The notes: generated by a model not told the origin, from the sequence alone. 64,000 nt of DNA from Brasenia schreberi (GCA_036023115.1 JAYKKT010000074.1:14555501-14619500); one strand, 5' to 3'. Numbered from the stretch's first letter, positions 50,690 through 62,300 are shown. Made by a program: numbers and translations.

Positions 50690-52255
50690 TTAAGAAAGCT
50701 AGTACTAAATAATAAAATTTGTATTGATACTTCGAATTTTGAAATATTGATTGGTAAGCTGATAAAGGTGGTAGATACTATGATTATGAGAAAGATTTAT
50801 ATTCTATGCTTACAATATATAAAGCAGGTTGGAGAAAAGGTAAAAGAGATTGTGATCATATGTTTTAAATCTACTTTGACTAAACGGTGGAACCTCAAAA
50901 ATAAGAAAGAAGACATATTTAAATAGAAAGTTTTTCAAGGAGTTGCTTTTAATTATGCATGTATAACTTCACAATGTAGAACAATATGACTAAGAATATT
51001 AGAAAAGTAGCAAAATCTGCATTAGGCGAATCTAAGTACTGACATAAAAGAAAGCTTAGTAGTGGAGCGAAGTGGTGCAAGATAGGATCTAAGACGAGGA
51101 AGGCATGTTGCAAATTGTCAATACTTGAAACAAATATCAAGTACAATAGAAAATCAAATTGAATTCATGCTAGGAAGATCTACTATTGGGGCTATTCAAC
51201 TCTTGAGACATCTTATAAAATATTTTAGAAAAAAAAGAAAAATTTTCACATGATATTTATTAATATAGAAAAAGGTTACGATAAAATACTAAGAGATATT
51301 CTTTTGAGAACTTTGAAAAAGAGAGGTATCTCATTGACATACATCAATATTATAAGAGACATCTATGTGTTAGGACCAATGAAGAAATAACATATTTCTT
51401 TGAAGTTAACGTTGGATTACATTAAGAATCAACTTTGTCTATATTTATTTGCATTAGTCATTAATAAGTTAAAAAATATATTGAAGATGAAGTTCCTTGG
51501 TGTATGTTATTCGTAGATGAGTATAAAGAAAAAGTTAATAGGAATTTGAAATTATGGAGAGAAACATTAGAAAGTAAAGGCTTTCGACTTAATAGAACAA
51601 AGACAATATATGAAATACAAGTTTGATCATTTCGTTATTTCAAATGACATAAATTAAATTTCGTACACATTGTATCCTTTGTGAGAAAGTTTTAAATAAC
51701 TAGAATCAATTTTCCAGAATAATGGGAAGATTGATGGAGATGTTACACATAGAAGTAATGCAGGTTGGTTAAAATAAATAGGTGCATCATGTATTTTATA
51801 TGACAAGAAGATATCATTAAAGTTGAAATGTAAATATTATAGTGAATAGCTATAATTCAACTTGCTATGCTTATGGTTCTGAGTGTTGGACAATTAATTA
51901 TCAACATATACAAAAGATATACATAGCATAAACGAAGATGGTGAGATAGATGAGTGGTCACATAAGAAAAGACAGTATATGTAATGAGATTATTAGAAAC
52001 AAATTTATAGTTGCACTAATAAATGACAAAACAAGAGAAAATATGTAGGATAGTTTGGACACATAAAAAGATAATCAAAGAAAGCTCTGATAAGAAGTAT
52101 GAGAAATTAGATTATGAAAATATTAAAAGAAGAAAGAAAAACTACAAAAATGTTGGAAGGAGACAATAAAGAATGATCGAGCTTATGTTTAGTTAAATGT
52201 TAGCATGACACATGATTGAACTCTATGGAAATAAAAAATTTATCTTCCCGACTCC
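50690..52255 (+). mobile_element. RTE LINE, decayed and internally deleted copy
   Basis: Collinear with the 14.6 kb LINE. It has the endonuclease start (LIGKLIKVVDTMIMRKIYIL, CLQYIKQVGEKVKEI), a jump to KRWNLKNKKEDIFK, then RT pieces: NQIEFMLGRSTIGAIQLL-like near 51150, GYDKILRDIL near 51270, LGSIFQ-like and IDGDVTHRSNAG near 51740. The RTE tail motif GTTAGCATGACACATGATTG is at 52199. Large parts of endonuclease and RT are missing and stops are frequent. The GTT tail is not seen. Together with 35.9 kb it forms an older subfamily. Confidence 0.75.
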
Positions 52256-53221
52256 ATATAATATGTATATGGAAACTGGAGTTGCTAGATACTCTTTCAT
52301 GCCAAACTCTAATAGATGATCTATATCATCCGTGTGATTGTACGAACAATATAGATCAAGTTGCTCATCAATATCAATACGATAATTGATGCCAAAATAC
52401 AATACATTATGAGTGCCTTAATCACCGTTACCCAATTGATCACACGAACAATGATAATGATCAAGTAATATCTAGCATGCTCTCTCCCTCTCTAGGATTA
52501 GTTTACTATAAATCCTATCTGTCCCCATCAACATGCGGGTCTTCTGTTGATCGCCCTACCACATTGCAGGCCATTTTTTTTTCTTGAGAACCCAACTCAT
52601 TAGAGGCTCGGAAGGTGATGCCCAAGAGTAAGGCAGTGATTGTCATCCCTACTTAACAGAGCGATCGTGAATTGTGCATATGAATCCATATCCAATTTGC
52701 AGTTCCAGTCAGACCCACCGGCCAAGGTGGCCCAGTTGATAAAGTGGCCACCTAAGACAGCATCTTTCAAAGGATTAGTGGGCCGCTCAAGTTTGACGCT
52801 CTTACATTAGGCAGACTGAAATTACTTAAATCTCCTTGGTGGGTGCCCCAAACCAAACCGTTTGGTCCGGAATGAACACAGACCCAACACAAAGCAGTGA
52901 TCGGATATAATCTACATTGAATCCGGATATGAAATGCTCGCCTCACTTTTCTTCCTTCTCTTCTGGGTTTGGACCATGAGGACCCCATCTAATCCGGTTC
53001 GATCAGGGTCGGTCTATTTTGGGGTTAAAGCTCCCGCCCCACTAGTTTTTTCCATTATTTTGAAGTTTCTTTTTTGGAGAATGCTTTATGGTGAAATTAG
53101 ATCTCCTTCTATCATTCAATTAATTTTTCGAAAACAACTGATGTTCATTTCGACTCGGATCGCCAGGTTTTGTTTAATTATCTAATATGTATGGATATAT
53201 AGGTTTTTAGACTAATTTGGT
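52256..53221. other. Intergenic; half of a hAT MITE, no gene
   Basis: GCAGTGATTGTCATCCCTA at about 52634-52652 matches the right end of the 49.28 kb hAT MITE (GCGTGATTGTCATCCCTA). The left end was not found, so it is a half element. GGTGGCCCAGTTGATAAAGTGGCC (about 52726-52749) is tRNA-like box-A sequence. Confidence 0.45.
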
Positions 53222-53345
53222 GTATTTTTTTTTGGGTTACAAGAGGGGCCGAAGCCTAACACGCACACCACCACACATGTGGGAGTTGAACTCCCCACCA
53301 CCAGGAACGGCACCAGAGCATCCTGCTGTTAAGCTAAAGCTCTCG
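53222..53345 (-). mobile_element. tRNA-derived SINE, family 1
   Basis: Minus strand: GCACCGAGAGCTTTAGCTTA (box A TAGCTTAACAG), GGGGAGTTCAACTCCC (box B), GTGTGCGTGTTAGGCTTCGG, CCCCTCTTGTAACCC and an A9 tail. All modules of the family are present. Confidence 0.75.
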
Positions 53346-53569
53346 GTGCAGTTGGTGTATATACTTTATGGCAAAAAGTTTCAATTTGATAATAATCAAA
53401 AAAGTTAATTTAGATGACCAATATTTTTTCTAGTGAAAAGCGTTATCTAGACCAAAAAGATCTCCTGATATGGCGTCCAGCTATGGCCTTATTTCTTGAT
53501 TACAACTAATTTATATGGCAATGTATGGAAGTGACTTGTTGAGTTCCTATTTTTGTTTGTACTATTATA

Positions 53570-53712
53570 ATTCTTTTTCTTTTTCTTTTGTTACAATTGG
53601 AGGTCGAATCCTAACACACACACCATGCATACCCCGGAATCGAACTCACCACCCACGATGTGGGAGCCAGAGAGCCGTGCCAGATTAGCTAAAGCTCTGC
53701 ACTGCACTATTA
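53570..53712 (-). mobile_element. tRNA-derived SINE, family 1
   Basis: Minus strand: CAGAGCTTTAGCTAATCTGG (box A), GGTGAGTTCGATTCCGGGG (box B), GTGTGTGTGTTAGGATTCGA, CCTCCAATTGTAAC and an A-rich tail. Same orientation as the copy 230 bp away. Confidence 0.75.
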
Positions 53713-54602
53713 CAATTCTCATGACATGCACACAAAGTACTTGTGGAAATGCTCAGAGAATGTTTATATGACTATTCATGACCTGTGATAAATAACCAAG
53801 GGCTTTATATGAAGCATCAGTCATGCTTCTTTCTTTTCTACCGATTACTTTAAATCCACACTTGTTGCTTCTAATGAAGTTAATTAGAAGCCACGAGCAG
53901 CGGCGGATCTAGAAAATTGGCATCCTGTCGGGGTGAATAGGCCGTGAAGGTGGAGCGAACCATGCTTTACAACCCCGGAGACAACCGCAAGGTGTAGTTT
54001 TTCTCTTCGGTATTTTAAATGCTCGAATAGGCCATTACCTGATGTTTATATGAACCCGGGAGACAACTGCAAGGTGTAGTTTTTCTCTTTGGTATTTTAA
54101 ATGGTCGAATAGGCCATTACCTGATGTTTATATGGGTTTGATTCTAGAACACAAAAGTGTCATGAAATTGAGACCATTACCTGATGTGATTTTCTCTTTA
54201 GTTTCCTGTTGGAGTTATATGTTTGGTCAACATTTATACGCTTTAGTTTTTAATGAGTTTTTTTATTATTATAATCAAATTTACTTAATGTTTACTATAT
54301 GTATGTATAATTTTTATTTTTGTATAATGTTGGCATACCCATACTTTATATTTTTCTAAAATATTGTACTTTATACCATATCATACCCGTACCCACCCTG
54401 ACAAGACAGAAAACTTTATGTTCTATGGAGAACGTCTCTTCTAAAACTTTAACTGGCAGTCATCAGATTTCACGCTGGATTTGTCATGGTTCAATCAAAA
54501 GCAAAACGCTGCTCCGAATCCGATGATTAATCCGAATATGAAAGAAAACTAGAGGGTATTTCTGCCACTCGAAGAAATTTGTCCCTTACCCAATCCTCTT
54601 CC
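53713..54602. other. Upstream of HMA gene; tandem duplication, no gene
   Basis: Holds the 82-bp duplication listed next and otherwise no recognisable feature. The 54132-54359 frame is AT-rich and unrecognised. Confidence 0.45.
53958..54132. repeat. 82-bp tandem duplication
   Basis: GAGACAACCGCAAGGTGTAG starts at 53978 and 54060. Both copies continue TTTTTCTCTT(C/T)GGTATTTT and GAATAGGCCATTACCTGATG. Few differences. Confidence 0.9.
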
Positions 54603-54609
54603 TATAAAA
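54603..54609 (+). promoter_or_regulatory. TATA box of the HMA-domain gene
   Basis: TATAAAA in TCCTATAAAACCACCC, about 100 bp before the ATG. The start of transcription would fall near 54635, at the beginning of the GA tract. Confidence 0.65.
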
Positions 54610-54633
54610 CCACCCGCTAGTGAAAGCCAGTGG

Positions 54634-54634
54634 C

Positions 54635-54666
<32 letters not shown>

Positions 54667-54670
54667 GAGA
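54634..54670. repeat. (GA)n in HMA gene leader
   Basis: GA tract with one GC interruption, ending about 36 nt before ATG 54706, in the sense strand. Compare the CT tracts in the SPDS and remorin leaders. Confidence 0.9.
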
Positions 54671-54705
54671 TCTTTCTCTCATTCAGTTATATGATCGAGA
54701 GGAAG

Positions 54706-56802
54706 ATGGTGCAGGTAATTCTTCATACCTTTCTCTTTTTCCGTTTTAGACAGTTTTTTTTCTTTCAAACACGCGGCCATTGACTTAATTTTTCTTTTTC
54801 TCTCTGTTTTTTGATGTGACTGTAGCAAAAGGTGGTGATCAAAATCTCGGTCATGAGCGATGCCAAGACGAAGCAGAAATGCATCGAGGCCGTTGCCGAT
54901 GTATATGGTATATTCATCAGCTTTCTTGAGTTAATCCCCCCACTTCCTTCTCTCAGTAGTTATTCTTGCTTACAGTGAATTTGTTTCCTCGTGTGTCTGC
55001 TTAATTGATATGAATTCATGCTGACGGATTAATTTAATTCATCTGCCCGGTTGATTAAGTAAATTAAAGTTAATTGTTGGCGATATTTCTTGGACGATAG
55101 GTTGCCTTTTTCTGTTAGTTTGATATTTTTTGGTATTATATTACTCTTACTGCAAGTAGCGACGGAAGGGCATCTTGATTCTTGGGAGTCGTCGTACTTG
55201 AGGCTTGCTAGTTGCTGTATCAAACTCTCAATACCTCTTCATTCCCTTGATTTTCGGAACTTCACATTTCCTTTAGGAAATTATATTTTAATTTTTTTTT
55301 GCAAATATGGAGCCGATCTTTCTTTGGCCTCACTATCTTTCTCACTCAAATAAGCGAAACCAAAATTAACCAGGTTTTTTTTTATGTCAAAGTAATCTAA
55401 ATTTGTCCTGTGCATTGTTTATTAAACAAGAACAAAAAAGAAAAAGCAAAGAATAGAGATCTATCCTCTCAACTTAAGAATGACAACATTGACCCGACCC
55501 ATCCAACCCCTATTCGGCCTGACCCGGATGAGGATCAAGTTTAGGTACAGATATGAGAATAAGATGCCCTGACCCATTAAGGTTCGGGTTGGATTCGGGT
55601 ATAGGTTTACCCGTCCTTGATCAGCCTCATTGGCCATTGCCATCCCTATCTCAATTCCTTGCATTTGTTAAGGAACACAAGTTTCTTAAACCTTCTCACC
55701 TGGCTAAGGGGGTGATTCACAAGTTGTAGGTCATAAGTTTGATACCCAGCAAATCCATCGGGCTTGGCCTTTCCCATGTACTAAAGAACATCTGTGCTTC
55801 CAAGCGTGGGATTTTTTTTGGAAAATATTATTTCTCGTGAGTTATTCTCAAACAAATTTCATATTAGTCTCACGAAATGATCAATGCCATTAACAAAATT
55901 ATCTCCACGAATGATGATATTTAGGCAATCATTTTGATAAAGTTTGTCCTTTCAGTAACTAAAAGACCGTAATCGGTTGACTGTTTCTCAGTATTAATAA
56001 GGGGTTTCACTTAAAATAGTCGACACGAAGGTGCGGTCAAAGAAAGTGGGCTGCGGCCAGTTTCGTTCTTTCCGACTCAACTATACCACATTTAAAACTT
56101 TGCAGCAAGGAGTGATGGAGATCAATGGGGCTTTCTCCTTCACTAACAGCTGATACCATTAACAAATGTTAAAAGCTCAGGGTCTTGAAATGGTTGGAGA
56201 GCACCATCATTTGAGGTGTTTAAACAAAACAAACTGGGATTTTCTTCTCTTTTAAAATCAAGCAGGTTTAAGCAAAGTTCTACTGAGTATATTCACGACA
56301 GAATATTATGTATAGATTACACAAACAGAATTAAAACTAGTTGGAGAACGCACCTAGCTCAACGGCAGGGTGCTATAGCACTGTTGTTACTGGTGGGGAG
56401 TTCGACTCCCAGAGGGTGCATGTGTTGGTGTGGGTGTTAAGCTTTGTCCTCCTCTTGTGACCCAAAAAAGAAATAGTTGGAGAACAATTCTTTCAGATTT
56501 TCTCATCCCCAGTTACCTGATTCGTCAAGCATATAGCTTATCATCTACCATTTTCATGCATAGCTTCAAAATAGCTTATCATATTACTTATGAGTAATTG
56601 TATATACATGATGCTGTCAGGAGTCGATTCAATCGCTGCAGACATGAAGGACCATAAGATTACAGTGATAGGTGAAATGGATGCAGTTACGGTGGCCAAA
56701 AAGCTGAAGAAGATTGGCCACACTGAGATCGTTTTGGTCGGTCCAGCCAAAGAAGAGAAGAAGGAAGAGAAGAAGGAAGAGAAAAAAGAACAGAAGAAGT
56801 AA
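54706..56802 (+). CDS. Small HMA-domain protein (HPP-type), 90 aa, no CxxC
   Basis: Exons 54706-54714, 54826-54907, 56621-56802, introns GT-AG, phases 0 and 1, 90 residues. Residues 4-70 form a ferredoxin-like heavy-metal-associated domain: [20 protein letters not shown], then [20 protein letters not shown], then [18 protein letters not shown]. Residues 75-90 are a Lys/Glu repeat ([10 protein letters not shown]...). The metal-binding loop, M-x-C-x-x-C in the family, reads MSDAKTK, so both cysteines are absent and metal binding is unlikely. No C-terminal CaaX box is present, so it is HPP- rather than HIPP-type. This subfamily includes proteins bound by fungal effectors and by integrated HMA domains of immune receptors; any such role here is inference. 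An in-frame ATG at 54691 would add five residues; 54706 has the better context (AAGATGG). Intron 2 (1.7 kb) contains a hAT MITE and a SINE. Confidence 0.9.
55475..55648. mobile_element. hAT MITE, family TAGGGATGGCAAT, copy 2 (in HMA intron 2)
   Basis: 174 bp, left end TAAGAATGACAACATTGACC (eroded), right end GGCCATTGCCATCCCTA. Flanked by TCTCAACT (55467-55474) and TCTCAATT (55649-55656), an 8-bp duplication with one change. GGGTCAGG/CCTGACCC motifs match the ends of the 49.28 kb copy. It lacks the long AT core. Confidence 0.85.
55690..55800 (+). mobile_element. SINE-like block in HMA intron 2
   Basis: TGGCTAAGGGGGTGATTCAC (box-A-like), then TAGGTCATAAGTTTGATACC (box B), then GGGCTTGGCC. Related to about 29.72 kb. 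No clear tail. Confidence 0.4.
56341..56474 (+). mobile_element. tRNA-derived SINE, family 1 (in HMA intron 2)
   Basis: Best-preserved copy: ACCTAGCTCAACGGCAGGGT (box A TAGCTCAACGG), GGGGAGTTCGACTCCCAGAG (box B), GTTGGTGTGGGTGTTAAGCT, GTCCTCCTCTTGTGACCC and an AAAAAAGAAA tail. Both RNA polymerase III boxes are near consensus. It inserted about 150 bp before exon 3. Confidence 0.78.
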
Positions 56803-56828
56803 AAGATCGGATTGCCATCTATAATGCA

Positions 56829-56832
<4 letters not shown>

Positions 56833-56910
<78 letters not shown>
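56833..56910. repeat. (GA)39 in HMA gene 3' UTR
   Basis: Perfect GA run starting 31 nt after the stop codon, presumably transcribed. The minus-strand Leu-Ser frame across it is an artefact. Confidence 0.95.
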
Positions 56911-56914
<4 letters not shown>

Positions 56915-57304
56915 TTGCTAATTTCTCTTATTACGCCTTCTGGCTCGCACGGCACCTACCCGTGCCTACATTTATATTGTATCGCTAGTATCAAATCGTT
57001 TTCAGATGCTGTAAGAAGCCCCATGGTGTCAATCTAGACGGCTGTTAAACAAATTAAAAGCTGTCAGAGACTTAGAAGTTTTACATCATTTAGTGATCCA
57101 AACACAACCTTCCAAGGGATGTCCCTTGATAGTAGGGAGAAAAATTCTAGAGATACCATATCCTTCATTGTGATTTTTAATTTCTTTTTTTTCTTTCTCA
57201 GAGTGGTTTCACCCAGCAATTGAAGAAGTGCCAAATATCCTAATTAATGGCAATTTGGAATGGATAGTGAGTAACCATGGTTGCTATATAGTGAACAACG
57301 AGCA

Positions 57305-57430
57305 ATAGCCCACTTGCTTAGGGGCTTGATCGATTGATAAGCTGAAGGTCATGAGTTCGATACCCTGGCAGTGCATCTGGCTACCAAAAGGAAAAGGTTG
57401 CTGCATCGGTGTGTCGGGTTTTCATATATA
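57305..57430 (+). mobile_element. tRNA-derived SINE, family 2
   Basis: Box B AAGGTCATGAGTTCGATACC, then CAGTGCATCTGGCTACC and, past a short (TA)n, CTGGGTTTAGATA. Shared blocks with 29.58 (minus) and 44.80 kb. Confidence 0.5.
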
Positions 57431-58124
57431 TATATATCTGGGTTTAGATAGCTTGGCCGTTTCAATAGCTGTACTTTTTCTTTGGACCAAAATGTCATCT
57501 CATGTCACTAATTGTATAGGCAAGCCAGCTCTACTCCAAGCTACGCTATCTCTCTCAGGCGAGATACAGTGGCCACGTCAAGATGCCTTCAATTGTGCTT
57601 CAATAACACCGAGTTCTTCACACTTTTCTGCCAAGGCAAGCATAAGAAAATGGAGAATTTAGAAGCCTCTTCCCTGTAAAAGCCATGGCATGACGGTGGA
57701 AGAGGAGGAGCAAGCATGTCTCTCTTAGGCGTCACATCTCTCTTGGGCATAACAAGTATCACATACGCAACAGTGAAACCCATGGCCAACGCTGTATAGC
57801 TGTTTCATGTGTCAGAGCTTCGAATAAAACACTTCGACTGTTGCCAATAAGGATGAATTGTAAAATAAATTAGTTTGCAGTAAAACACTTCAACATGTCC
57901 AAATATTTCGAAAAGTAACAGGTCGGTTAGCAGTAAAACACATCCCATGAGTTGACATCCTTAGTATGAGAACACACGAAGATACTGTGCAAAAGTTTTG
58001 GTCACACCTATAGGACTGCAAGCATAGTCTCTTATAGAAAATGCTAGCAGATGTATATCCTTCAGCCAAAAACGCAAAAAATTGATGTCATAAATAGCAA
58101 GTATAGTCTTTTGAAAATGTGGAA

Positions 58125-58205
58125 CTTTTCTTTTTTGTACAATGGGGAGGCCGAAGACCATATGCACTCCCCAGGTATAGAACCCATAACCTTCAATTCG
58201 CTCTC
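58125..58205 (-). mobile_element. tRNA-derived SINE, family 1 (3' part)
   Basis: Minus strand: GGGTTCTATACCTGGGGAGT (weak box B), GGTCTTCGGCCTCCCCATTG, TAC and an A-rich tail. Confidence 0.55.
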
Positions 58206-60484
58206 TAGAATTTAGTAGATGCTCATCAACACCAATCAACTACATTTATTATATCGACAACTAGTCAGACTGCAACTCCAACCCCAAGATTGACCTGTGA
58301 AACATTCTGAAAGTGTTGCTGAGAAAAGGTGTGCTACTTGGGTTTTGAACTGTAATGAGAATAATGTGTTCAAGAAATACCAGTTCTCTTTCCTTAAAGA
58401 CTAGAACAAGAGAATAACCAAACGCACTCCACTGTCTTACAGATGGATTTCAGTTAGTTTGTCCATTATACATTTCATGGAACAATAACGAGAATTCACT
58501 CGCTTTAATTAAATAAAAGTATCATAAGAACTCAATGAGGGTGCATCAAACTCAGATTGCATACCTTGTCCCAAGTAAGAAATAATGCCACATAGGCCTC
58601 AGGGCACTTGGTGTCTTATGAAATGAGACTTCAAACGGTTGTAAAGTGATGAACAGGCCAACACCAATTGGTTGCAAAAACTAGATACGGAGTTTTCAGA
58701 TAGTGGCACACAACATAGACAAATATTTAGTCAGGCATTTGTTGAAAGTGAAGCAGGAAGGACTCCCAAGATCTTTGTCAGTTGGGGATCATGATGCATC
58801 CATGCTACATAAAATATCTGGAGCTAGGCAAGTTCTTGATGAAGATGATGATGCAAGTAGAAATGGAGATTAGGGATGATCATTTATTCAACTTGAGTTC
58901 CTGAATCAATCACAAAAAAGAGAAAAAAGAAAATGAGTTACTGTATAGATTCTACATGGGCTTAGTTTTCCTCGTCAAGACTTCATAATGATGCAAGAGT
59001 TGCCTAAGAGCCTGCATCTCTTACATGCCCAAATCATGGCTTTTAGAGTACGGCTAGAAGAAGACTAGCAATGAATAATGCGACGGGAAAAATTGCAGGA
59101 AGTGCCTGCCTGAATTGGTTATCACCTGATTTTAAGTATATGGCAAGTTTTCCAGTTACCGTTGATATTGGATACATCAGGGTACTTCTCAAGAAGAAGC
59201 AAACTTTCCTAAGATTGGCAACAAGTACGTGGAGTAACCAAGCAAACTCAATTCGTAGAAAAAGTATTGATCAAGTTTGGAGTCTTATATTATGTCCTAC
59301 TATCAAAGAAAAGTCTCAATCGCCACAGTCCGAAACATTCTTCTCATACAAAGAACATCATAGAGGAGTCCCCCTCTCTCCCTTTCATTCATACACGATA
59401 CAAACAACAACAACAATTACATGATGTGCAACAATATTGACCAGCCCAATAGAAATGAAGATTTCTTGAGGGGGCTCATTTCCACAAAGGAAGTGCAAAA
59501 TATAAGCCTGCCCAAGGCCATCTATGCAGCTGAGACACCAACGCCAACATCTATGCATGAGATTAGGTCACTCACACTAAAGCTAAAAGAAAGCTGCATT
59601 GACAACTATAATTTCTTAGTGTGGCAAAATAAGATGTACTTTCTTCTTTTTACTTTAAAGGTCTATGTTTTCATTGTAAAGAGGAGAACGAGACTCTTAG
59701 AATGTCGTAAATGATAAAAGTGGGATAATGATAATTATATTTGCATGTAATCATATCCTCAATAACCTACCAAGCATCAACATGAGCAAATAGCTTGGCT
59801 GACAAACTTGAAGTGAGGTACATGATGAAAGATTCTATAAATAAGAATTTTTTTGTTACCCATTCTAATAATTATAAGATGGTAGATGGTAGATCCATTA
59901 TAGAGAAATTGCATGAGCCCGAATGTATCTTGAGTAATTTCAAACAATATAAAATGAGCATTGATGAAACCATCATTATGTTTGAAAGATTTTAAAAGAA
60001 CTTTGGAACACAAGTAGGACAATATTTCTCTTAAGAAATTGACTTATCATTTTAGGCTTGGAGAACAATACCGAAAGTAAGATGATTGTAAAGACCATTC
60101 TACAGAAGAGAAAATCCATGTTACAAAGGAAGCTAAGTCTAGAGTCCCAAAAGAAAAGAAATCAAGATTTTAGAAAATCGCATTTAAGCAATGGTAAAAA
60201 CACTAAGCCTAAGAAAAAGAAAGGTTGATGCTATTATTATAAAAGGCTTGCTCATTATAATAGTGAATGTCGACTTAAAAAAGTTGAACAAAGATAAGAG
60301 TCATAATTCTTTTAAAGGCAATCTTGTTGTGGTTAATATCATAAGTAATTATGAGAGATGACAATAGATCTTATTAGGTAGACTATGGTACTACTCGCCA
60401 TATATACAAAAACTAAAGTCTCTTCAAAACTTTAGTAGAAAATGAAAAACCAATTTTGTATATGGGTAATGCTTTTACGCTCAA

Positions 60485-60760
60485 ATGAAAGGCAAAAGAA
60501 TAGTTGAACTCAAATTTATTTCGGGTAAAACTCTTACTCTTAAGGATGTACTCTTTGAACTGGATATTAAGAAAAAGTTGATGTTTGTTTCTTTTCTCAA
60601 TAAGTATGGGTTCAAAAGAGTATTTAAGGAGGGTAAATTTATTTTGCCTAAGGGAGATGTATTTGTTGGAAAATGTTGTCTATCCGAGTTTATGTTCAAG
60701 TTAACTCTCAATAATAAGATAATAATAAGATGTTTATGCTTATATTGTACACTCATCTAA
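60485..60760 (+). pseudogene. copia GAG_pre-integrase remnant
   Basis: A 91-codon open stretch: VELKFISGKTLTLKDVLFEL, NKYGFKRVFKEGKFILPKGD, VFVGKCCLSEFMFKL. It is the segment between protease and integrase in copia polyproteins. The protease active site upstream (expected D-S/T-G) falls in broken sequence (VDYGTTRHIY-like near 60375). Confidence 0.75.
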
Positions 60761-62261
60761 TTTGTAGTATTTTCATTTGTGGTAAGTGAACTTTAAAAAA
60801 TTGCCTAACATGATTAAATCATATTTGATTCTAAAATTTGACAAGTCAATGTATTCATGTTCTACTTACATGCATACCAAAATCACTAGACTTTTATTTA
60901 TAAGAATTGAAAGAAGTTCCACAATTTTGGATTTAATTATTCAGATATTTGTGTTTTGCATGATTGACCAACTAAAGAAAGTAAAAAGTATTTTATAACT
61001 CTCAACATTAGATTTTGCTTTATATATTTGATGTATATAAATGAAATATTTTTGAAAAAGTTTAAGATTTTTAAGACTTAAATTCAACTTCAACATGAAA
61101 CTTTCATTAAGTATTTGATAACTGAAGGAAAGGAAAATATTATAATCCTAGTTATTTTGAACCTATAGGAATCATATATCAAACTACATAAAAGCAACCA
61201 CATTACCTCATAAGAACTCTAAAATAAAAAAGTCATAACCGAAGCTTTTTTAAAATTTGCGATTGTAGCACTATTGTCCGAGTTATATAACCCAAAAGAA
61301 AGAAGTTGGGTGAAAGATGAATTGAATGTACCTTCTTAAGATATGTAAGATATGTCACGGTATATTACGGTATGTAGAATCATTGTGATTGAATCGAGTG
61401 ACTCATGTCTTATAAATATGATAATAGAGTTAAGAGATTATTTTTCAAAAAAATAGATTTACACCAAGTCCTAAATCTATAAAACATATTCATGAAAATA
61501 AATATGATTAGACAATGTTAAAACTAATAATGACAATATAGAGAGTTCAATGCCTAGACTAAACAAAAGACAAAAGACCTTTGGATCAAATTTTCATATA
61601 TTCCTTCTTGATGACTCAATTTTGAGTTATATGCTATTTTGTTATAACATAAAAAATAATTCTAAGACTTATAAAGAGCTATAAAGTCTCTTGATATCGA
61701 CATTTTGGAATGAAGCCATCCAAGATGAGATGAACTCAATAATAAGTAACAAAATTTGAAAATTAGTATACCTTCCTCTTGATTATAGAGTAATTGGTTA
61801 TAAATAGATTTTCAAAAAGAAAAACAGTTGATAGAATAATTGATAAATTTAAAGTTAATAAATAATAAAGGTTTGAATAATTTTTTTTCAATTGATAAAT
61901 TTAAAGTTAAGCTTATTGCTAGGGTTTTTCTCAAAAGAAAGAATTAATTTTTTTGATATGTATGTACTGGTGACTAAAATAGTTATAATTGAAATACTTT
62001 TAGCACTTGCATCTATATATAGACTTGTCATTCACCAAATGGTTGTTAAAACAACACATTTAAATGGTAAATTAGAAAAATGTATATGAAACAACTCAAA
62101 GAATTTATTGTACCCAAATAAAAACATAAAGTTTACAAATTAGTCAAGTCCTTATATGGTTTAAGCAAGCCTTTAAGAAATGACATAAAAAATCTAATCA
62201 AGTTATTCTTGCAAATGGTTTCAAAATAGATGAATCAGACAAATGTGTATATGGAAAAAGT

Positions 62262-62300
62262 TGTCTGATTTGTTTATATATTGATCACATACTTATTTTT
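62262..62300 (+). pseudogene. copia RT active site with lost Asp
   Basis: Reads CLICLYIDHILIF then a stop. The copia catalytic box YVDD is YIDH here (GAT CAC at 62283-62288), so the second aspartate is lost and this RT is dead regardless of the stops. Confidence 0.75.

Larger units (their letters stand above)
56911..59429. other. Intergenic with SINE copies, no gene recognised
   Basis: 57305-57430 (plus) is a family-2 SINE (TTGATCGATTGATAAGCTG, AAGGTCATGAGTTCGATACC, GTGCATCTGGCTACC). 58125-58205 (minus) is a family-1 end. Open frames at 57351-57662 (ends ...SIRKWRI) and 59071-59424 (117 codons, ends Thr-rich) have no recognisable domain. The latter may belong to the 5' part of the following copia element. 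Confidence 0.4.

Noticed and set aside
56341..56474. True tRNA gene
   Set aside because: Box A and box B are present but no cloverleaf acceptor stem closes, and the sequence continues into the SINE-specific 3' module.
57351..57662. A small plastid-targeted protein (…QWPRQDAFNCAS…)
   Set aside because: The first part is a SINE, no family could be named, and the frame ends without a recognisable mature domain.
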